Notes under the pieces: model-generated | Seen by the model: the letters and a program-made list of their open reading frames with translations, nothing else | Told to the model about the DNA's origin: nothing | The model's database searches: none | Assembly: GCA_024400295.1 (NCBI GenBank) | Contig: JAKSNA010000005.1 | Span: 62,001-126,000 of the forward strand | Source of the DNA: Bacteroidales bacterium | Lineage (GTDB): Bacteria > Bacteroidota > Bacteroidia > Bacteroidales > F082 | DNA length: 64,000 nucleotides | Direction: 5' to 3' | Translations under genes and position numbers: made by a program | Shown here: positions 26,612 to 36,152 of the stretch, one piece after another | Layout of the letters: each line of letters starts with the position of its first letter | Numbering within the stretch: the first letter of the stretch is position 1

Positions 26612-26671
26612 ACTTTATAACCTTCTACTTTATAACCTTCTACTTTATAACTTTCTACTTTATAACTTTCC
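26612..26671. repeat. Four tandem 15-base AT-rich repeats
   Basis: The unit ACTTTATAACCTTCT and close variants are repeated four times, preceded by degenerate copies back to about 26587. They fill the 98-base gap between the Gfo/Idh/MocA gene and the DUF1080 gene and would lie in the mRNA just before the DUF1080 start. Confidence 0.8.
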
Positions 26672-26677
26672 AAACTT

Positions 26678-27952
26678 TCATATCTTCCACGGCGTTCTCA
26701 TCGGTTGGTCAATCAGCTGATTGGCAGCGTCATCGCCGATAAACTTCATTCTTACCGGGTCGAATTTCAGGTTTCTGCCGAGCCGGAGTGCGCAGACACC
26801 CATGTTGACGATTGTCGCCGAGCGGAATCCGTTTTCCTCGTTGAGTGCGAATTTCTGTCGTGTGCGGACACATTCAAGGAAGTCGGTGCGTTGCGGTTCC
26901 GGGTCCGGGAAATCGAGGAGCCGTTGCATGACATTCGGTATCGTGCACTCGAAGCCTTTGTAGAGTTTTCCTTTAGGACCTTCGATGTACGGTGCTTTCG
27001 GGTCGCCGTTGTCTTCGCCTTCGAGGATGATCTGGCAGCCGTCATCGTAAGTGTATTTTATTGAGCGCCAGGTGCCTACCGCATCAGGATGTTGCTGCGG
27101 CGCATCGACCTCGACCAGCACCGGCGATGTGTTGTCCTTGCCAAGGATATATTGCACCGGGTCGATGTAATGCTGTCCCATGTCGGCCAGTCCGCCGCCG
27201 TCGTAGTCCCAGTAGCCGCGGAAAGTCTGATGCGTACGGTGTTCGTTATAAGGCTTGTACGGAGCCGGCCCGAGCCATGAGTCGTAGTCGAGATTTGACG
27301 GGACTATCTGAGGTTCAAGGTTTTCCTTTCCGACCCAGAAGAATTTCCAGTTGAAGCCTGTGTGGCCTGAAATAGTCACTTTGAGCGGCCAGCCGAGCAG
27401 TCCGCTGTCAACGAGTTTCTTGAGCGGTTCGACGGTGGTGCCAAGTCCGTAGAAGGTGTCCTGAAAGCGGAACCACGTGTTCAAGCGGAAGATCCTCCCG
27501 TTCTGTTTCACGGCCTCCATGACTCTCCTGCCCTCGCCGATGGTGCGTGTCATCGGCTTCTCGCACATGACGTCCTTTCCGGCGTTGGCGGCCTCGACAG
27601 CCATGATGCCGTGCCAGTGCGGCGGCGTCGCGATGTGCACGATGTCAACATTCGGGTCGCAGATCAGGTCGCGGTAGTTATGATAAGTGTTGACGTTGAC
27701 TCCGAGTTTCTCCTTCGCCTGCTGTTTGGCTGCTTCAAGATGCTTCGAATCGACGTCGCAGATGGCTGTCAGGCGGCACGACTCGTCGCTGGTGAAATGC
27801 AGCGCGGAGCGCCCGATTCCGCCGACACCGATGATACCTTTCGTGAGCTGGTCGCTCGGAGCGATATGACGTTGGCCGCCAAGCACCTTGCTCGGCACTA
27901 TGCTAAACAAGGCGAAGCCACCCATCGCTGTCAGAAATTCTTTTCTTTTCAT
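26678..27952 (-). CDS. Gfo/Idh/MocA family oxidoreductase, exported
   Basis: A 424-residue NAD(P)-dependent oxidoreductase. MKRKEFLTAMGGFALF resembles the Tat-type leaders of envelope members, though with KRK rather than a twin arginine. The Rossmann motif is GIIGVGGIGRSAL, the family lysine is in CEKPMTR, and the catalytic-site segment is DMGQHYIDP. Such enzymes oxidise or epimerise sugar hydroxyls. The DUF1080 gene downstream suggests formation of a 3-keto-glycoside. The ATG at 27952 is chosen because an upstream TTG would add seven residues before the leader. Confidence 0.92.
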   Translation of the reverse strand: MKRKEFLTAMGGFALFSIVPSKVLGGQRHIAPSDQLTKGIIGVGGIGRSALHFTSDESCRLTAICDVDSKHLEAAKQQAKEKLGVNVNTYHNYRDLICDPNVDIVHIATPPHWHGIMAVEAANAGKDVMCEKPMTRTIGEGRRVMEAVKQNGRIFRLNTWFRFQDTFYGLGTTVEPLKKLVDSGLLGWPLKVTISGHTGFNWKFFWVGKENLEPQIVPSNLDYDSWLGPAPYKPYNEHRTHQTFRGYWDYDGGGLADMGQHYIDPVQYILGKDNTSPVLVEVDAPQQHPDAVGTWRSIKYTYDDGCQIILEGEDNGDPKAPYIEGPKGKLYKGFECTIPNVMQRLLDFPDPEPQRTDFLECVRTRQKFALNEENGFRSATIVNMGVCALRLGRNLKFDPVRMKFIGDDAANQLIDQPMRTPWKI

Positions 27953-28021
27953 GGCTATATACTTAATTTTCAATATTTTAAAAATAACTTTAAAAATCAG
28001 CGAATGATTTCAAAAATTTTA

Positions 28022-28029
28022 CAAAGATA
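28022..28029 (-). promoter_or_regulatory. -7 promoter box of the Gfo-DUF1080-Trx-GH3 operon
   Basis: The minus strand reads TATCTTTG, about 70 bases before the ATG at 27952. Confidence 0.55.
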
Positions 28030-28080
28030 ACATTTTTCGACAAATAATCACAAACTATAAAAAAACTTCCAAACAAAAAA

Positions 28081-28149
28081 AACTTGTGAAACTTGTGTTT
28101 AAAAACTTGTGAAACTTGTGTTTAAAAACTCGTGAAACTTGTGTTAAAA
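28081..28149. repeat. Three tandem 23-base repeats upstream of MATE gene
   Basis: Two identical units starting AACTTGTGAAACTTGTG and one variant with AACTCGTG lie directly before the MATE promoter box. Each unit contains AAACTTGTG twice in whole or in part. Confidence 0.9.
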
Positions 28150-28156
28150 AATTCCT

Positions 28157-28164
28157 TAATTTTG
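28157..28164 (+). promoter_or_regulatory. -7 promoter box of MATE gene
   Basis: TAATTTTG lies 19 bases before the ATG at 28183. The -33 region falls in the last copy of the 23-base repeat. Confidence 0.6.
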
Positions 28165-28182
28165 TGCCGTTTTTTTTCAGTC

Positions 28183-29511
28183 ATGAAGACAAGCATTTCA
28201 ACAAGAGAGATTTGGCGCATCGCAGTGCCGATTATGATAGGCAATCTCGCGCAGACGCTCATCACTTTCACCGACACCGCCTTTCTCGGACATCTCGGCG
28301 TGGTGGCGCTCGGCGCGTCGATGATGGCGGGGCTTTTTTACTTCGTTTTCACCACGATGGCGATGGGCTTTGCCGTTGGCATTCAGATAATTGTAGCGCG
28401 GCGTTTCGGCGAGCAGCAGTATGAGAAAATCGGCAGCATATTTCAGCACGGGGCGTTTTTCATTTTCCTTTTCGGAATAGTGTTGTTCCTGATAATGAAC
28501 ACGTTCACCGGCAAGCTGCTCAATTTCATCATTGACTCGCAGAACATCTACGCTGGCGCGATGGAATACATGAACTACCGTCAATACGGCATCATCTTCG
28601 TGTGTTTCAACTACTTATACCGTTCGCTTTACGTCGGCCTCTCGAACACCAAAGTCATCACTTTCTCGACGATCATCATGGCAGTGGTGAACATCGTGAT
28701 GGACTACGCCTTGATATTCGGCAAGTTAGGCCTTCCGGAGATGGGCATAGGCGGTGCGGCACTCGCATCATTCATGGCGGAAGTCACCGCGACGATATTC
28801 TTCACGTCATACACTTATATCGTTTTGGGAAAGAAAAACTACGGGCTTTTCAAACGCCATCGCTTCGACAAAGACTTGACATTCAACATCTTCAAGATTG
28901 CCGGTCCGACGATGTTCCAGAAGCTGTTCTCATTCAGCGCGTGGTTCATCTTCTTCATCTTCGTTGAAAAGATGGGCGAGGAAGCCATCGGTGTCTCTTC
29001 GATAGTGCGCAGCGTCTATATGATCATGTTCATCCCCGTCTTCGGATTCCTCGCGACATCGAACACGCTGACAAGCCGTATCATCGGGGCAGAGTGTCCT
29101 GGCGAGGTGATGCCGACGCTTTACAAGGTGACGCTCAACTGCTTCCTGTGCTGCATCCCGTTCATCGTCGTCTGCGCGGCCTTCCCCATGACCGTGATGA
29201 GGATCTACACCGAAGACCTCGCACTCGCGCAACTCGCGATACCTTCGATATATGTTATCTGCGGCGCCATCGCTTTTCAGGCTGTCGGCAGCATATTCTT
29301 CGAGGCCGTCTCAGGCACCGGCAACACCAACGCCGCGCTATGGCTCGAGTTCGGCATTCTGTTGATTTACATCGGATATATCTGGATGATGACACACACC
29401 GTCACCAATGTGGCGCTCGTCTGGACGTGCGAATACGTCTATGGCGCACTCATCGCTTTCGTGTCGTACCTCTACGTAAAGTATGCCAACTGGCAGAGGA
29501 AGAGGATTTAG
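28183..29511 (+). CDS. MATE family efflux transporter
   Basis: A 442-residue inner-membrane protein with about twelve membrane spans in two homologous halves. IWRIAVPIMIGNLAQTLITF and DTAFLGHLGVVALGA are the first-helix signatures of the MATE family, whose members export drugs or metabolites in exchange for Na+ or H+. The substrate cannot be told. An in-frame GTG at 28132 lies upstream of the promoter box, so the ATG at 28183 is chosen. Confidence 0.92.
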   Translation: MKTSISTREIWRIAVPIMIGNLAQTLITFTDTAFLGHLGVVALGASMMAGLFYFVFTTMAMGFAVGIQIIVARRFGEQQYEKIGSIFQHGAFFIFLFGIVLFLIMNTFTGKLLNFIIDSQNIYAGAMEYMNYRQYGIIFVCFNYLYRSLYVGLSNTKVITFSTIIMAVVNIVMDYALIFGKLGLPEMGIGGAALASFMAEVTATIFFTSYTYIVLGKKNYGLFKRHRFDKDLTFNIFKIAGPTMFQKLFSFSAWFIFFIFVEKMGEEAIGVSSIVRSVYMIMFIPVFGFLATSNTLTSRIIGAECPGEVMPTLYKVTLNCFLCCIPFIVVCAAFPMTVMRIYTEDLALAQLAIPSIYVICGAIAFQAVGSIFFEAVSGTGNTNAALWLEFGILLIYIGYIWMMTHTVTNVALVWTCEYVYGALIAFVSYLYVKYANWQRKRI

Positions 29512-29544
29512 CAGCCGAAACATTCACACGAACCGCATTAATAT

Positions 29545-29621
29545 ATTCATCCCGCAGACTTCGCGAATCAGACGCGGACCTTTGAATGTCCGCGAAGACA
29601 AGCGAGATCTGCGGGATGAAT
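29545..29621. repeat. Inverted repeat with nested hairpin between convergent genes
   Basis: ATTCATCCCGCAGA at 29545-29558 pairs with TCTGCGGGATGAAT at 29608-29621. GCGGAC and GTCCGC form an inner stem at 29574-29593. No T run follows, so it is a poor intrinsic terminator and may be a dispersed repeat. Confidence 0.75.
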
Positions 29622-29643
29622 CAATATCCGCAGGACAGTGTTA

Positions 29644-30399
29644 TTATTTCTTCAGCGGCTCCGCTATTTTCGCGGCGAAAAACTGTCGGTTCATCCTCGC
29701 GATGTTGGTGACCGAGATGCCTTTCGGGCATTCCGCCTCGCACGCGAAGGTGTTGGAGCAGTTGCCGAATCCGAGTTCGTCCATGCGGGCGACCATCTTC
29801 TGAACCCTGTCACGCGCCTCCACCTGTCCCTGCGGGAGCAAAGCGAGTTGCGAGACCTTCGCAGAGACGAACAGCATAGCGCTGCCGTTCTTGCATGTCG
29901 CGACGCACGCTCCGCAGCCGATGCACGACGCAGCATCCATCGAGAGGTCGGCGCAGTGTTTGTTCACCGGAATCGCATTCGCGTCAGGCACGCCGCCGGT
30001 GCGCACCGAGACGTAGCCGCCTGCCTGGATGAGTTTGTCCAACGACGAGCGGTCAACCATCAAATCCTTGATGATCGGGAACGCTGCCGAACGCCATGGC
30101 TCGACGGTGATTGTCGCGCCGTCGGCAAACTTGCGCATGTGCAGCTGGCATGTCGTGGTGTTCTTGAACTTTCCGTGCGGGTGTCCGTTGATATACAGGC
30201 CGCAGGCGCCGCAGATTCCCTCGCGGCAGTCGTGGTCGAATGTCACCGGGTCCTCGCCTTTCATCACGAGCTGTTCGTTGAGGATGTCGAGCATCTCAAG
30301 GAACGAGGCCTCCTTCGGCACGTTGTCGAGATGATATTCAACAAATTTACCTTTAACCGTATTATTTTTTTGTCTCCAAATTCTCAATATAAACTTCAT
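29644..30399 (-). CDS. frdB: Fumarate reductase/succinate dehydrogenase iron-sulfur subunit
   Basis: A 251-residue peripheral membrane subunit that carries electrons between the flavoprotein and the cytochrome b. Cysteine clusters are [10 protein letters not shown] for [2Fe-2S] and [11 protein letters not shown] and [14 protein letters not shown] for the two further clusters. It starts two bases behind frdA. In anaerobic Bacteroidales this type B complex acts mainly as a menaquinol-fumarate reductase, the terminal step of succinate formation. Confidence 0.95.
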   Translation of the reverse strand: MKFILRIWRQKNNTVKGKFVEYHLDNVPKEASFLEMLDILNEQLVMKGEDPVTFDHDCREGICGACGLYINGHPHGKFKNTTTCQLHMRKFADGATITVEPWRSAAFPIIKDLMVDRSSLDKLIQAGGYVSVRTGGVPDANAIPVNKHCADLSMDAASCIGCGACVATCKNGSAMLFVSAKVSQLALLPQGQVEARDRVQKMVARMDELGFGNCSNTFACEAECPKGISVTNIARMNRQFFAAKIAEPLKK

Positions 30400-30401
30400 G
30401 G

Positions 30402-32339
30402 CTACTTGTAGTTTCTTTGTTTAACCTCAACATTTTCAAACTTAAGTTCTTCCTTATGGAGAACCGGCTCGTTGTCAACGCCCTTGAACTCGTAGGCTGC
30501 CACGAAGCTGTAGTTGGCGTCATCGCGCATGGCCTCGCCGTCAGGTGTCTGGTATTCGGCGCGGAAGTGACCGCCGCACGACTCGTTGCGCATCAAGGCA
30601 TCGCGTGCCATCAGCTCTCCCATCTCAAGGAAGTCGGCGACGCGCAGCGCCTTCTCGAGTTCGTTGTTCATGCCGTCGAGACGCGGCACCTTCACGTTCT
30701 GCCAGAACTCAGTGCGGAGTTTCTTTATCTCTCCGATGGCCTTCTCAAGACCTTCCTTTGTCCTCGACATTCCGACGTACTCCCACATGATGTGACCGAG
30801 ACGTTTGTGGATTGAATCGACGGTCTCGGTGCCATTCACGTTGAGGATCTTCTCTATACGCTCGCGCACTTCTTTCTCCGCCTGTTCAAACTCAGGCAGA
30901 TCGGTCGAGAAACGCGGCACGCCGATCTGGTCGGCGAGGTAGTTCTGCATGGTGTATGGAAGCACGAAATAACCGTCAGACAGTCCTTGCATCAGTGCTG
31001 AGGCACCGAGGCGGTTTGCGCCGTGGTCGGAGAAGTTGGCCTCGCCGGCGGCGAACAGTCCCTTGACGGTGGTCTGAAGCTCGTAGTCAACCCAGAGGCC
31101 GCCCATGGTGTAATGTACCGCAGGGTAAATCATCATCGGGGTGACGTAAGGGTTCTCATCAACGATGCGCTCGTACATCTCGAAGAGGTTGCCGTATTTC
31201 TCTTCGACGGCTTTCCTGCCGAGACGTTGTATGGCTTCCTTGAAGTCGAGATAGACGGCGCGGCCGGTGTTGTTCACGCCGTAGCCAGCGTCGCAGCGTT
31301 CCTTGCCGGCACGTGAGGCCACGTCACGCGGGACGAGGTTTCCGAATGCCGGATAACGGCGCTCGAGGTAATAGTCTCTCTCCTCTTCAGGAATGTCTGT
31401 TGCCTTTATCTTGCCTTCACGGAGAAGTGCCGCTTTCTTCTCATCTTTCGGGACCCAGATGCGGCCGTCGTTACGCAACGACTCGCTCATCAGCGTGAGC
31501 TTCGACTGATAGTCGCCGTGAACCGGAATACATGTCGGGTGTATCTGCGTGAAGCACGGGTTCGCCATCATGGCGCCTCTCTTGTAGGCGTGCCATGCCG
31601 CCGAGCCGTTCGATGACATCGCGTTTGTCGAGAGGAAGAACACGCGTCCGTAGCCGCCCGAGGCGATGACTACGGCGTGTGCCGCATGACGCTCCAGCTC
31701 GCCGGTGACGAGGTTACGCACTATGACACCACGTGCGCGGCCGTCAACGATGACGACGTCAAGCATCTCACGGCGTGCGTACATCTTCACCGTGCCTCTC
31801 TCAATCTCCTTGCTCATCGCGCCGTATGCGCCGAGGAGGAGCTGCTGTCCCGTCTGGCCCTTGGCATAGAAAGTACGCGACACCTGCGCCCCGCCGAACG
31901 AGCGGTTGGCAAGGAGGCCGCTGTACTCGCGTGCGAACGGGATACCCTGCGCGACGCACTGGTCGATGATGTTGTTACTGACTTCGGCGAGACGATAGAC
32001 GTTGGCCTCGCGAGCGCGGTAGTCGCCGCCTTTCACCGTGTCGTAGAACAGACGATAGACGCTGTCGCCGTCGTTGGGATAATTCTTCGCGGCGTTGATG
32101 CCACCCTGCGCGGCGATGCTGTGTGCGCGGCGCGGGCTGTCCTGTATGCAGAACACCTTCACGTTGAAGCCCATCTCGCCGAACGAGGCGGCCGCCGAAG
32201 CTCCCGCCAGACCGGTGCCGATGACGATGATGTCGAGCTTGCGCTTGTTGGCCGGATTCACCAGCTTCTGGTTAGCCTTATAATTAGTCCATTTTTCAGC
32301 CAACGGGCCTTCTGGAATTTTTGAATTTAACTCTGCCAT
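30402..32339 (-). CDS. frdA: Fumarate reductase/succinate dehydrogenase flavoprotein subunit
   Basis: A 645-residue catalytic subunit with the FAD-binding motif [15 protein letters not shown], the flavin-attachment motif HSIAAQGG, and substrate-site segments HPTCIPVHG and SESLRNDGR. Length fits the epsilonproteobacterial/Bacteroidota type. It reduces fumarate to succinate on the cytoplasmic face. It lies between frdC (15 bases) and frdB (2 bases). Confidence 0.96.
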   Translation of the reverse strand: MAELNSKIPEGPLAEKWTNYKANQKLVNPANKRKLDIIVIGTGLAGASAAASFGEMGFNVKVFCIQDSPRRAHSIAAQGGINAAKNYPNDGDSVYRLFYDTVKGGDYRAREANVYRLAEVSNNIIDQCVAQGIPFAREYSGLLANRSFGGAQVSRTFYAKGQTGQQLLLGAYGAMSKEIERGTVKMYARREMLDVVIVDGRARGVIVRNLVTGELERHAAHAVVIASGGYGRVFFLSTNAMSSNGSAAWHAYKRGAMMANPCFTQIHPTCIPVHGDYQSKLTLMSESLRNDGRIWVPKDEKKAALLREGKIKATDIPEEERDYYLERRYPAFGNLVPRDVASRAGKERCDAGYGVNNTGRAVYLDFKEAIQRLGRKAVEEKYGNLFEMYERIVDENPYVTPMMIYPAVHYTMGGLWVDYELQTTVKGLFAAGEANFSDHGANRLGASALMQGLSDGYFVLPYTMQNYLADQIGVPRFSTDLPEFEQAEKEVRERIEKILNVNGTETVDSIHKRLGHIMWEYVGMSRTKEGLEKAIGEIKKLRTEFWQNVKVPRLDGMNNELEKALRVADFLEMGELMARDALMRNESCGGHFRAEYQTPDGEAMRDDANYSFVAAYEFKGVDNEPVLHKEELKFENVEVKQRNYK

Positions 32340-32354
32340 AGCTTGAAAATCAAA

Positions 32355-33011
32355 TTAGTAAATCAACCAATAATAAAGCACCACGCTTGCGAACATGGCC
32401 ACGATGACGATGGCGAAGAACTTGCCGAGCCATTCGATGCGGTGTTTCCAGACGTGGCTGTTCCAGCCGATCGACTGCATCACAGAGGCGATGCCGTGTG
32501 AGAGGTGGAACCACAGGAAAGCGAGCCACACGAGATACATGACGCTGTAGCAGCTGTTGCCGAACACATTTATGATAAGGCCAATGCCGTCGGCCGATGC
32601 CTCTCCCTGAAGCTCGACGAGCTGCATCTTCGCCCAGAAGTTATAGAGGTGAAGGCCGAGGCCGATGATGACGATGAGGCCGATGACGAGCATGTTCTTC
32701 GACGCCCACGACACGCCTTCCTGTCTCTCGACCACCGCGTAGCGTTGGTTGCCGCGTGCTTTGTAGTTCTGGAAAGAGAGGATGAAGGCGTAGATGAAGT
32801 GTATGGCGACCATGGCGGCGAGGCCGATGGTGCCGACGATGGCGTACCAGTTGGCACCGAGGAACTCACAGATCCAGCGGTAGCCTTCCTGCGAGATGAT
32901 CGCCACGATGTTCATCGAGCCGTGGAACAGCAGGAAGAACACCAGGCAGCCGCCTGTGATAGCCATGATGAGTTTTTTTGTGATTGATGAAAGACCTTTG
33001 CAGTTTCCCAT
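32355..33011 (-). CDS. frdC: Fumarate reductase cytochrome b subunit
   Basis: A 218-residue membrane protein with five predicted spans. Histidines within or near the helices (FHGSMNI, AIHFIYAF, LHLYNFWA, FHLSHGIASV) fit the dihaem type B anchor that binds menaquinone. The start is 18 bases behind the DASS transporter gene. Confidence 0.93.
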   Translation of the reverse strand: MGNCKGLSSITKKLIMAITGGCLVFFLLFHGSMNIVAIISQEGYRWICEFLGANWYAIVGTIGLAAMVAIHFIYAFILSFQNYKARGNQRYAVVERQEGVSWASKNMLVIGLIVIIGLGLHLYNFWAKMQLVELQGEASADGIGLIINVFGNSCYSVMYLVWLAFLWFHLSHGIASVMQSIGWNSHVWKHRIEWLGKFFAIVIVAMFASVVLYYWLIY

Positions 33012-33029
33012 TTTTCTTGAATTTTAATG

Positions 33030-34499
33030 TTAATGAATTGACCAATAGCCGGCCTTACCAACGATGACAAGCATTCCGACAGCAAGGACGAGACCGATGA
33101 CGCCGATGATGACGCCGACTTTCTCCATGTCCTTCACCTGAATCATGCCGGTGCTGTATGCGATGGCGTTCGGTGGTGTCGATATAGGCAGCACCATAGC
33201 CAACGACGACGCGAGTGTGACACAGAGCAGCAGCGTTCCTGCACCGCCGAGAGGCTCGAGCATCTGCCGCATTCCGGTGGCGAGGGTCACCATGACGGGG
33301 ATGAGCAGATTGGCCGCGGCAGTGTGCGAGATGACGTTGGACACCATCCAGCAGACGAGTGTGGCACCGATGACAACAATGAGCGGCGACCACGACGCAA
33401 ACGGTATGGCTGCCACAAGATGTTTGTCGAGCCCGGTCTCATACAAGGCGGTGCCGAGTGCGAAGCCGCCGGCCACAAGCCACAGCACACTCCAGTTGAG
33501 GACTTTCAAGTCATCTTTAGTAAAAATGCCTGTTATACAATATATTGCAATCGGAATCATCGCCACGATGTTGGCGTTGAGGCCGGTAAGTTTGTCAAGC
33601 ATCCACAGCAGGATTGTCACAGCCATTGTGATGTAAGTGACAGTGAGCTGCCAGCCTTTCTTCGTCTCGCCTTCGATGTGAAGTTCGATGGTTTTCTGTT
33701 TGAACGGGAAGAAAAGAAGCAGGAGACCCCAGGCGATGAGGAGCATCACGATGGTGTAAGGGAACATCACGAGGAACCAGTCGCCGAAGCCGATGCCCAT
33801 GTCGAGACCTTCGGCGTCGTTCAGGAACTTGAGCGCGATGGCGTTAGGCGGCGTTCCTATAGGTGTGGCGAGGCCGCCGATGTTCGCGCCGATGGGGATG
33901 GCCATGGCGAGACCGATGCGACCCTTGCCATCGACAGGCAGCTGACGGAGCACCGGCGCCATGAACGTGAGCATCATGGCCGCCGTGGCGGTGTTGCTGA
34001 TGAACATCGAGAACAGGCCTGTCACGAGGAGGAAGCCGAGAAGCACGAACTCCGAGCGGCGTCCGAAGAGTTTCAGCAGCCCTTTCGCGAGCTGCACGTC
34101 AACACCCATCTTCGAGGCGATGGCCGCGATGACGAAGCCGCCGAGGAACAGCATGATTGTCGGGTCGGCGAATGCCGCCATGATTCCCTTGTAACCAATC
34201 AACGTGCCTATTTCACGGACTCCGTCACCTTCCTTCAGGAAACTGATGGCACCGTTGGAACAGGTAAGGAGCAAGATTACAACGATGAGCACTGATGTCG
34301 TCCACGACGGGATGGCCTCTGTCACCCACATCGCGAATGCGAATGCAAACACGGCGATGACACGCTGTTCAACGATTGAAATGTCAGGAAGCCCGTACAA
34401 ACTTGACGGAGCTATCCAGAAGAAAAGGAAGATAGCCACCGAGATGACAATCTTTATGACCTTTCCCAAATTTTTTGAATTTGTGTTGTTTTCAGACAT
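33030..34499 (-). CDS. DASS/SLC13 family dicarboxylate transporter
   Basis: A 489-residue inner-membrane protein with about eleven to twelve spans. SNTATAAMML and a late PISTPPNAIAYSTG are the paired substrate/Na+ site motifs of the DASS family (a second TPIGTPPNAIAL lies in the first half). Members carry succinate, fumarate, malate or aspartate. Its place between aspA and frdCAB suggests dicarboxylate uptake or fumarate/succinate exchange. A longer frame reaches 34574, but MSENNTNSK at 34499 fits the family start better. Confidence 0.9.
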   Translation of the reverse strand: MSENNTNSKNLGKVIKIVISVAIFLFFWIAPSSLYGLPDISIVEQRVIAVFAFAFAMWVTEAIPSWTTSVLIVVILLLTCSNGAISFLKEGDGVREIGTLIGYKGIMAAFADPTIMLFLGGFVIAAIASKMGVDVQLAKGLLKLFGRRSEFVLLGFLLVTGLFSMFISNTATAAMMLTFMAPVLRQLPVDGKGRIGLAMAIPIGANIGGLATPIGTPPNAIALKFLNDAEGLDMGIGFGDWFLVMFPYTIVMLLIAWGLLLLFFPFKQKTIELHIEGETKKGWQLTVTYITMAVTILLWMLDKLTGLNANIVAMIPIAIYCITGIFTKDDLKVLNWSVLWLVAGGFALGTALYETGLDKHLVAAIPFASWSPLIVVIGATLVCWMVSNVISHTAAANLLIPVMVTLATGMRQMLEPLGGAGTLLLCVTLASSLAMVLPISTPPNAIAYSTGMIQVKDMEKVGVIIGVIGLVLAVGMLVIVGKAGYWSIH

Positions 34500-34598
34500 T
34501 TTACCGTAAAATGATTTTTCAGTTTTGTTTATACATTTTATAAATGGAAAAGATGGCATCACGAATGAGGCCACCTTTCAATGTTTTTTACTATGATT

Positions 34599-35987
34599 TC
34601 ATATCATCATGTTCTTCGGGTTCATAAATTCCTTAATCTGATCTTCGGTGAGGAGCTTCTGTTCCCTGATGAGTTCGATGACGCCCTTGCCTGTCTCCAA
34701 GGCCTCTTCCGCGAGCTTCGAGCACAGCTTGTAACCGAGTACCGGCACCAGCGCCGTGACGATGCCGATGCTGTGTTCGACCATGTCGTTGCAATGCTCC
34801 GCGTTGGCGGTGATGCCGTCGATGCAGAGGCGTGTGAGCGCGTCGAAGCCGTTGATGAGGAGGTCGATTGACTCGAGTGCGGCATAGACCATGACAGGTT
34901 CCATGACGTTGAGTTCGAGCTGTGCGTTGTTGGCGCCGAGCATGATGCACGTGTCGTTGCCGATGACGCGGTAGCAAATCTGGTTCATGACTTCAGGCAT
35001 GACGGGGTTCACCTTGCCAGGCATGATTGAAGAACCCGGCTGCATCTTCGGGAGGTTGATCTCGTTGAGGCCGCAGCGCGGTCCCGAGCTCATCAGGCGC
35101 AGGTCGTTGCAGATCTTGCACACGGTGGTGCAGAGGTTTCTCAAAGCAGCCGAGTAGATCATGATTGAGGTGGCGTCTGATGTGGCCTGGACGAAGTCGC
35201 CGGTGAGCTGGATGTCCCAGCCTGTTATCTCGCGGAGAGCCTTGTGGCAGGCGGCGCGGTATTCCAGCGTGGAGCAGATGCCCGTCCCTATTGCCGTCGC
35301 GCCCATGTTCACCGTGAGGAACTCCTCGGCTGCGTTGCAGATGCGGTATCTCTCGTCACGCATGGCCTTGGCGAAGGCGTGGAATGTGAGGCCGAGCGTC
35401 ATAGGCACGGCATCCTGAAGCTGGGTGCGCCCCATCTTGATGACATTCTTGAACTCCTCCGCCTTTCTTTCGAGTGAGTTGATGAACCTGTCGATGACCG
35501 GCAGCAACGTGAGGTGCTTGGCGAAGATGGCCAGGCGCGTGGCGCAAGGATAAGCGTCGTTCGTTGACTGCGAGCCGTTCACGTGGTCGTTCGGCAAGCA
35601 GAACTGGTATTCCCCGCGCTGATGTCCCATGTATTCCAACGCGATGTTGGCGATGACCTCGTTGGCGTTCATGTTCGTCGAAGTGCCTGCGCCGCCCTGG
35701 ATGACATCGACGATAAACTGGTTGTCGTACTTGCCGGCGATGACATCATCGCAAGCCTTCACGATGGCGTCGGCGATCTCCTTGCTGAATTTGCCTGTCT
35801 CGCCGTTGGCGATGGCCGCCGCCTTCTTGATGACTCCGAGATACTTCACAAGCTCCGGGTAGCGGTTGAGGCCGATGCCCGTGATCGGAAAGTTCTCGAT
35901 TGCTCTGACTGTCTGGATTCCGTAGTAGTCTTCCGCCAGAATTTCGCGTGTGCCGATAAGGTCACTTTCTGTGCGTGTTTTGCTCAT
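34599..35987 (-). CDS. aspA: Aspartate ammonia-lyase
   Basis: A 462-residue member of the fumarase/aspartase superfamily that converts aspartate to fumarate and ammonia. The signature GSSIMPGKVNPVMPE carries the catalytic loop, and DYYGIQTVRAIENF, GAGTSTNMNANE and HVNGSQSTNDAYP are typical of aspartase. It is the first gene of an operon with the dicarboxylate transporter and fumarate reductase, so the fumarate it makes is probably the terminal electron acceptor. Confidence 0.95.
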   Translation of the reverse strand: MSKTRTESDLIGTREILAEDYYGIQTVRAIENFPITGIGLNRYPELVKYLGVIKKAAAIANGETGKFSKEIADAIVKACDDVIAGKYDNQFIVDVIQGGAGTSTNMNANEVIANIALEYMGHQRGEYQFCLPNDHVNGSQSTNDAYPCATRLAIFAKHLTLLPVIDRFINSLERKAEEFKNVIKMGRTQLQDAVPMTLGLTFHAFAKAMRDERYRICNAAEEFLTVNMGATAIGTGICSTLEYRAACHKALREITGWDIQLTGDFVQATSDATSIMIYSAALRNLCTTVCKICNDLRLMSSGPRCGLNEINLPKMQPGSSIMPGKVNPVMPEVMNQICYRVIGNDTCIMLGANNAQLELNVMEPVMVYAALESIDLLINGFDALTRLCIDGITANAEHCNDMVEHSIGIVTALVPVLGYKLCSKLAEEALETGKGVIELIREQKLLTEDQIKEFMNPKNMMI

Positions 35988-36045
35988 TTCGTTCTTTATT
36001 TTTTGTTATATTTTTTCCTTTCAAAATGCCAAAAATTTTAATCGG

Positions 36046-36053
36046 CAAAGATA
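36046..36053 (-). promoter_or_regulatory. -7 promoter box of aspA-DASS-frdCAB operon
   Basis: The minus strand reads TATCTTTG, about 59 bases before the aspA ATG. No regulator site could be recognised. Confidence 0.6.
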
Positions 36054-36152
36054 GCAAATATTCAATAACAGCACACCTTTTACCGACTATTATTTCCCCA
36101 ATCATAACAACCAATAAATCAATTTGTTCGAAAGAAAACGAGAGCAAAAAAA

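Noticed and set aside
28081-28149. CRISPR-like repeat array
   Set aside because: The 23-base units are directly tandem with no spacers, and no cas genes are in the window.
33394-34295. Long plus-strand frames antisense to the DASS, frd and aspA genes
   Set aside because: They are compositional shadows of GC-biased codons in well-recognised genes.
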